Assembly (NCBI RefSeq): GCF_002735645.1
Contig: NZ_PDZG01000005.1
Coordinates: 39,870-103,869, forward strand
DNA length: 64,000 bases
Source of the DNA: Iodobacter sp. BJB302
GTDB lineage: Bacteria > Pseudomonadota > Gammaproteobacteria > Burkholderiales > Chitinibacteraceae
Direction of reading: 5' to 3'
Part shown: one piece after another, positions 63,910-64,000 of the stretch
How positions within the stretch are numbered: position 1 is the stretch's first letter
Layout: the number at the start of each line of letters is the position of its first letter
The notes under the pieces: generated by a model
Database searches by the model: none
Seen by the model: only the letters and a program-made list of their open reading frames with translations
Told to the model about the DNA's origin: nothing
Translations under genes and position numbers: made by a program

Positions 63910-64000
63910 TTAAGCGACCTGTAATTCCTCGCTTGTTTTAGGCTCAATAGCCCGGTCGGGGTTCAATTGCACTTCATCTTGCCAGCTCCAGTTCCGAGTC
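63910..64000 (-). CDS. 3' end of a reading frame entering from the right edge
   Basis: On the minus strand an open frame enters at the window edge and stops with TAA at 63910-63912. The 29 visible residues include RNWSWQDEVQLNPDR and EPKTSEELQVA. The product is not recognised from this fragment. The frame might also be a broken gene, since the next codons after the stop continue weakly in another frame. Confidence 0.4.
   Translation of the reverse strand, partial: TRNWSWQDEVQLNPDRAIEPKTSEELQVA

Overview
The window looks like chromosome of a betaproteobacterium of the order Neisseriales (Chromobacteriaceae-like, for example Iodobacter or a relative). This rests on the ruv-tol-pal-que block, the Pil-Chp operon, system-II cytochrome c maturation genes (resB/ccsA) next to cytochrome c4 and engB, a cysteine-poor DksA and moderate GC. 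The genus is inference. Nearly all of it is ordinary core chromosome. No phage, integrase, complete insertion sequence or CRISPR array is visible.

Layout. 1-4053: start of an outgoing gene, an inositol-monophosphatase family enzyme, a repeat-bearing gap and a phosphoketolase. 4746-8167: a four-gene tellurite/stress-type (Ter) operon encoding a VWA protein, TerD, an unrecognised DLFG-motif protein and TelA, preceded by an inverted repeat. 8169-9949: antiporter coupled to glyoxalase I. 10182-12452: three tRNA-Lys genes bracketing an orphan histidine kinase. 12622-14962: a DUF3617 protein and two tandem paralogous periplasmic binding proteins. 15196-24669: the Pil-Chp chemosensory operon (pilG, pilH, pilI, pilJ, chpA). 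24829-29857: engB, cytochrome c4, resB, ccsA. 30006-34039: an orphan small protein, a TPR protein overlapping a TPR plus degenerate-GGDEF protein, dgkA and a BPSS1780-type membrane protein. 34275-36616: acetate kinase, and divergently a lysine-less lipoyl-like plus E3-binding-domain protein. 36817-39344: DAHP synthase, Fur-family repressor, dksA, small cytochrome c. 39456-51969: tonB-like, ruvC, ruvA, PAP2, ruvB, tolQRAB, pal, cpoB, queE, chloride channel, secreted protein, queC. 52130-54847: dispersed repeat, hemB, dadA. 55181-58328: TetR/HPP pair, elaA, argH. 58844-63712: SPOR protein, dsbA, threonine aldolase, M14 carboxypeptidase, Gfo/Idh/MocA oxidoreductase, then a repeat and a partial reading frame.

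How genes work together. Phosphoketolase yields acetyl-phosphate and acetate kinase can turn it into ATP and acetate, although the genes lie 30 kb apart. The Pil-Chp genes form one signalling path for type IV pilus motility. EngB, cytochrome c4 and ResB/CcsA form a ribosome-assembly and cytochrome-maturation neighbourhood. TolQRAB-Pal-CpoB maintain the envelope during division. QueE and QueC act in queuosine precursor synthesis.

The least explained items are the Ter-type operon with its shared DLFG motif, the lysine-less lipoyl/E3-binding protein, the TPR/degenerate-GGDEF pair, and dispersed intergenic repeats, one of which shows a compensatory base-pair change in a 12-bp hairpin.
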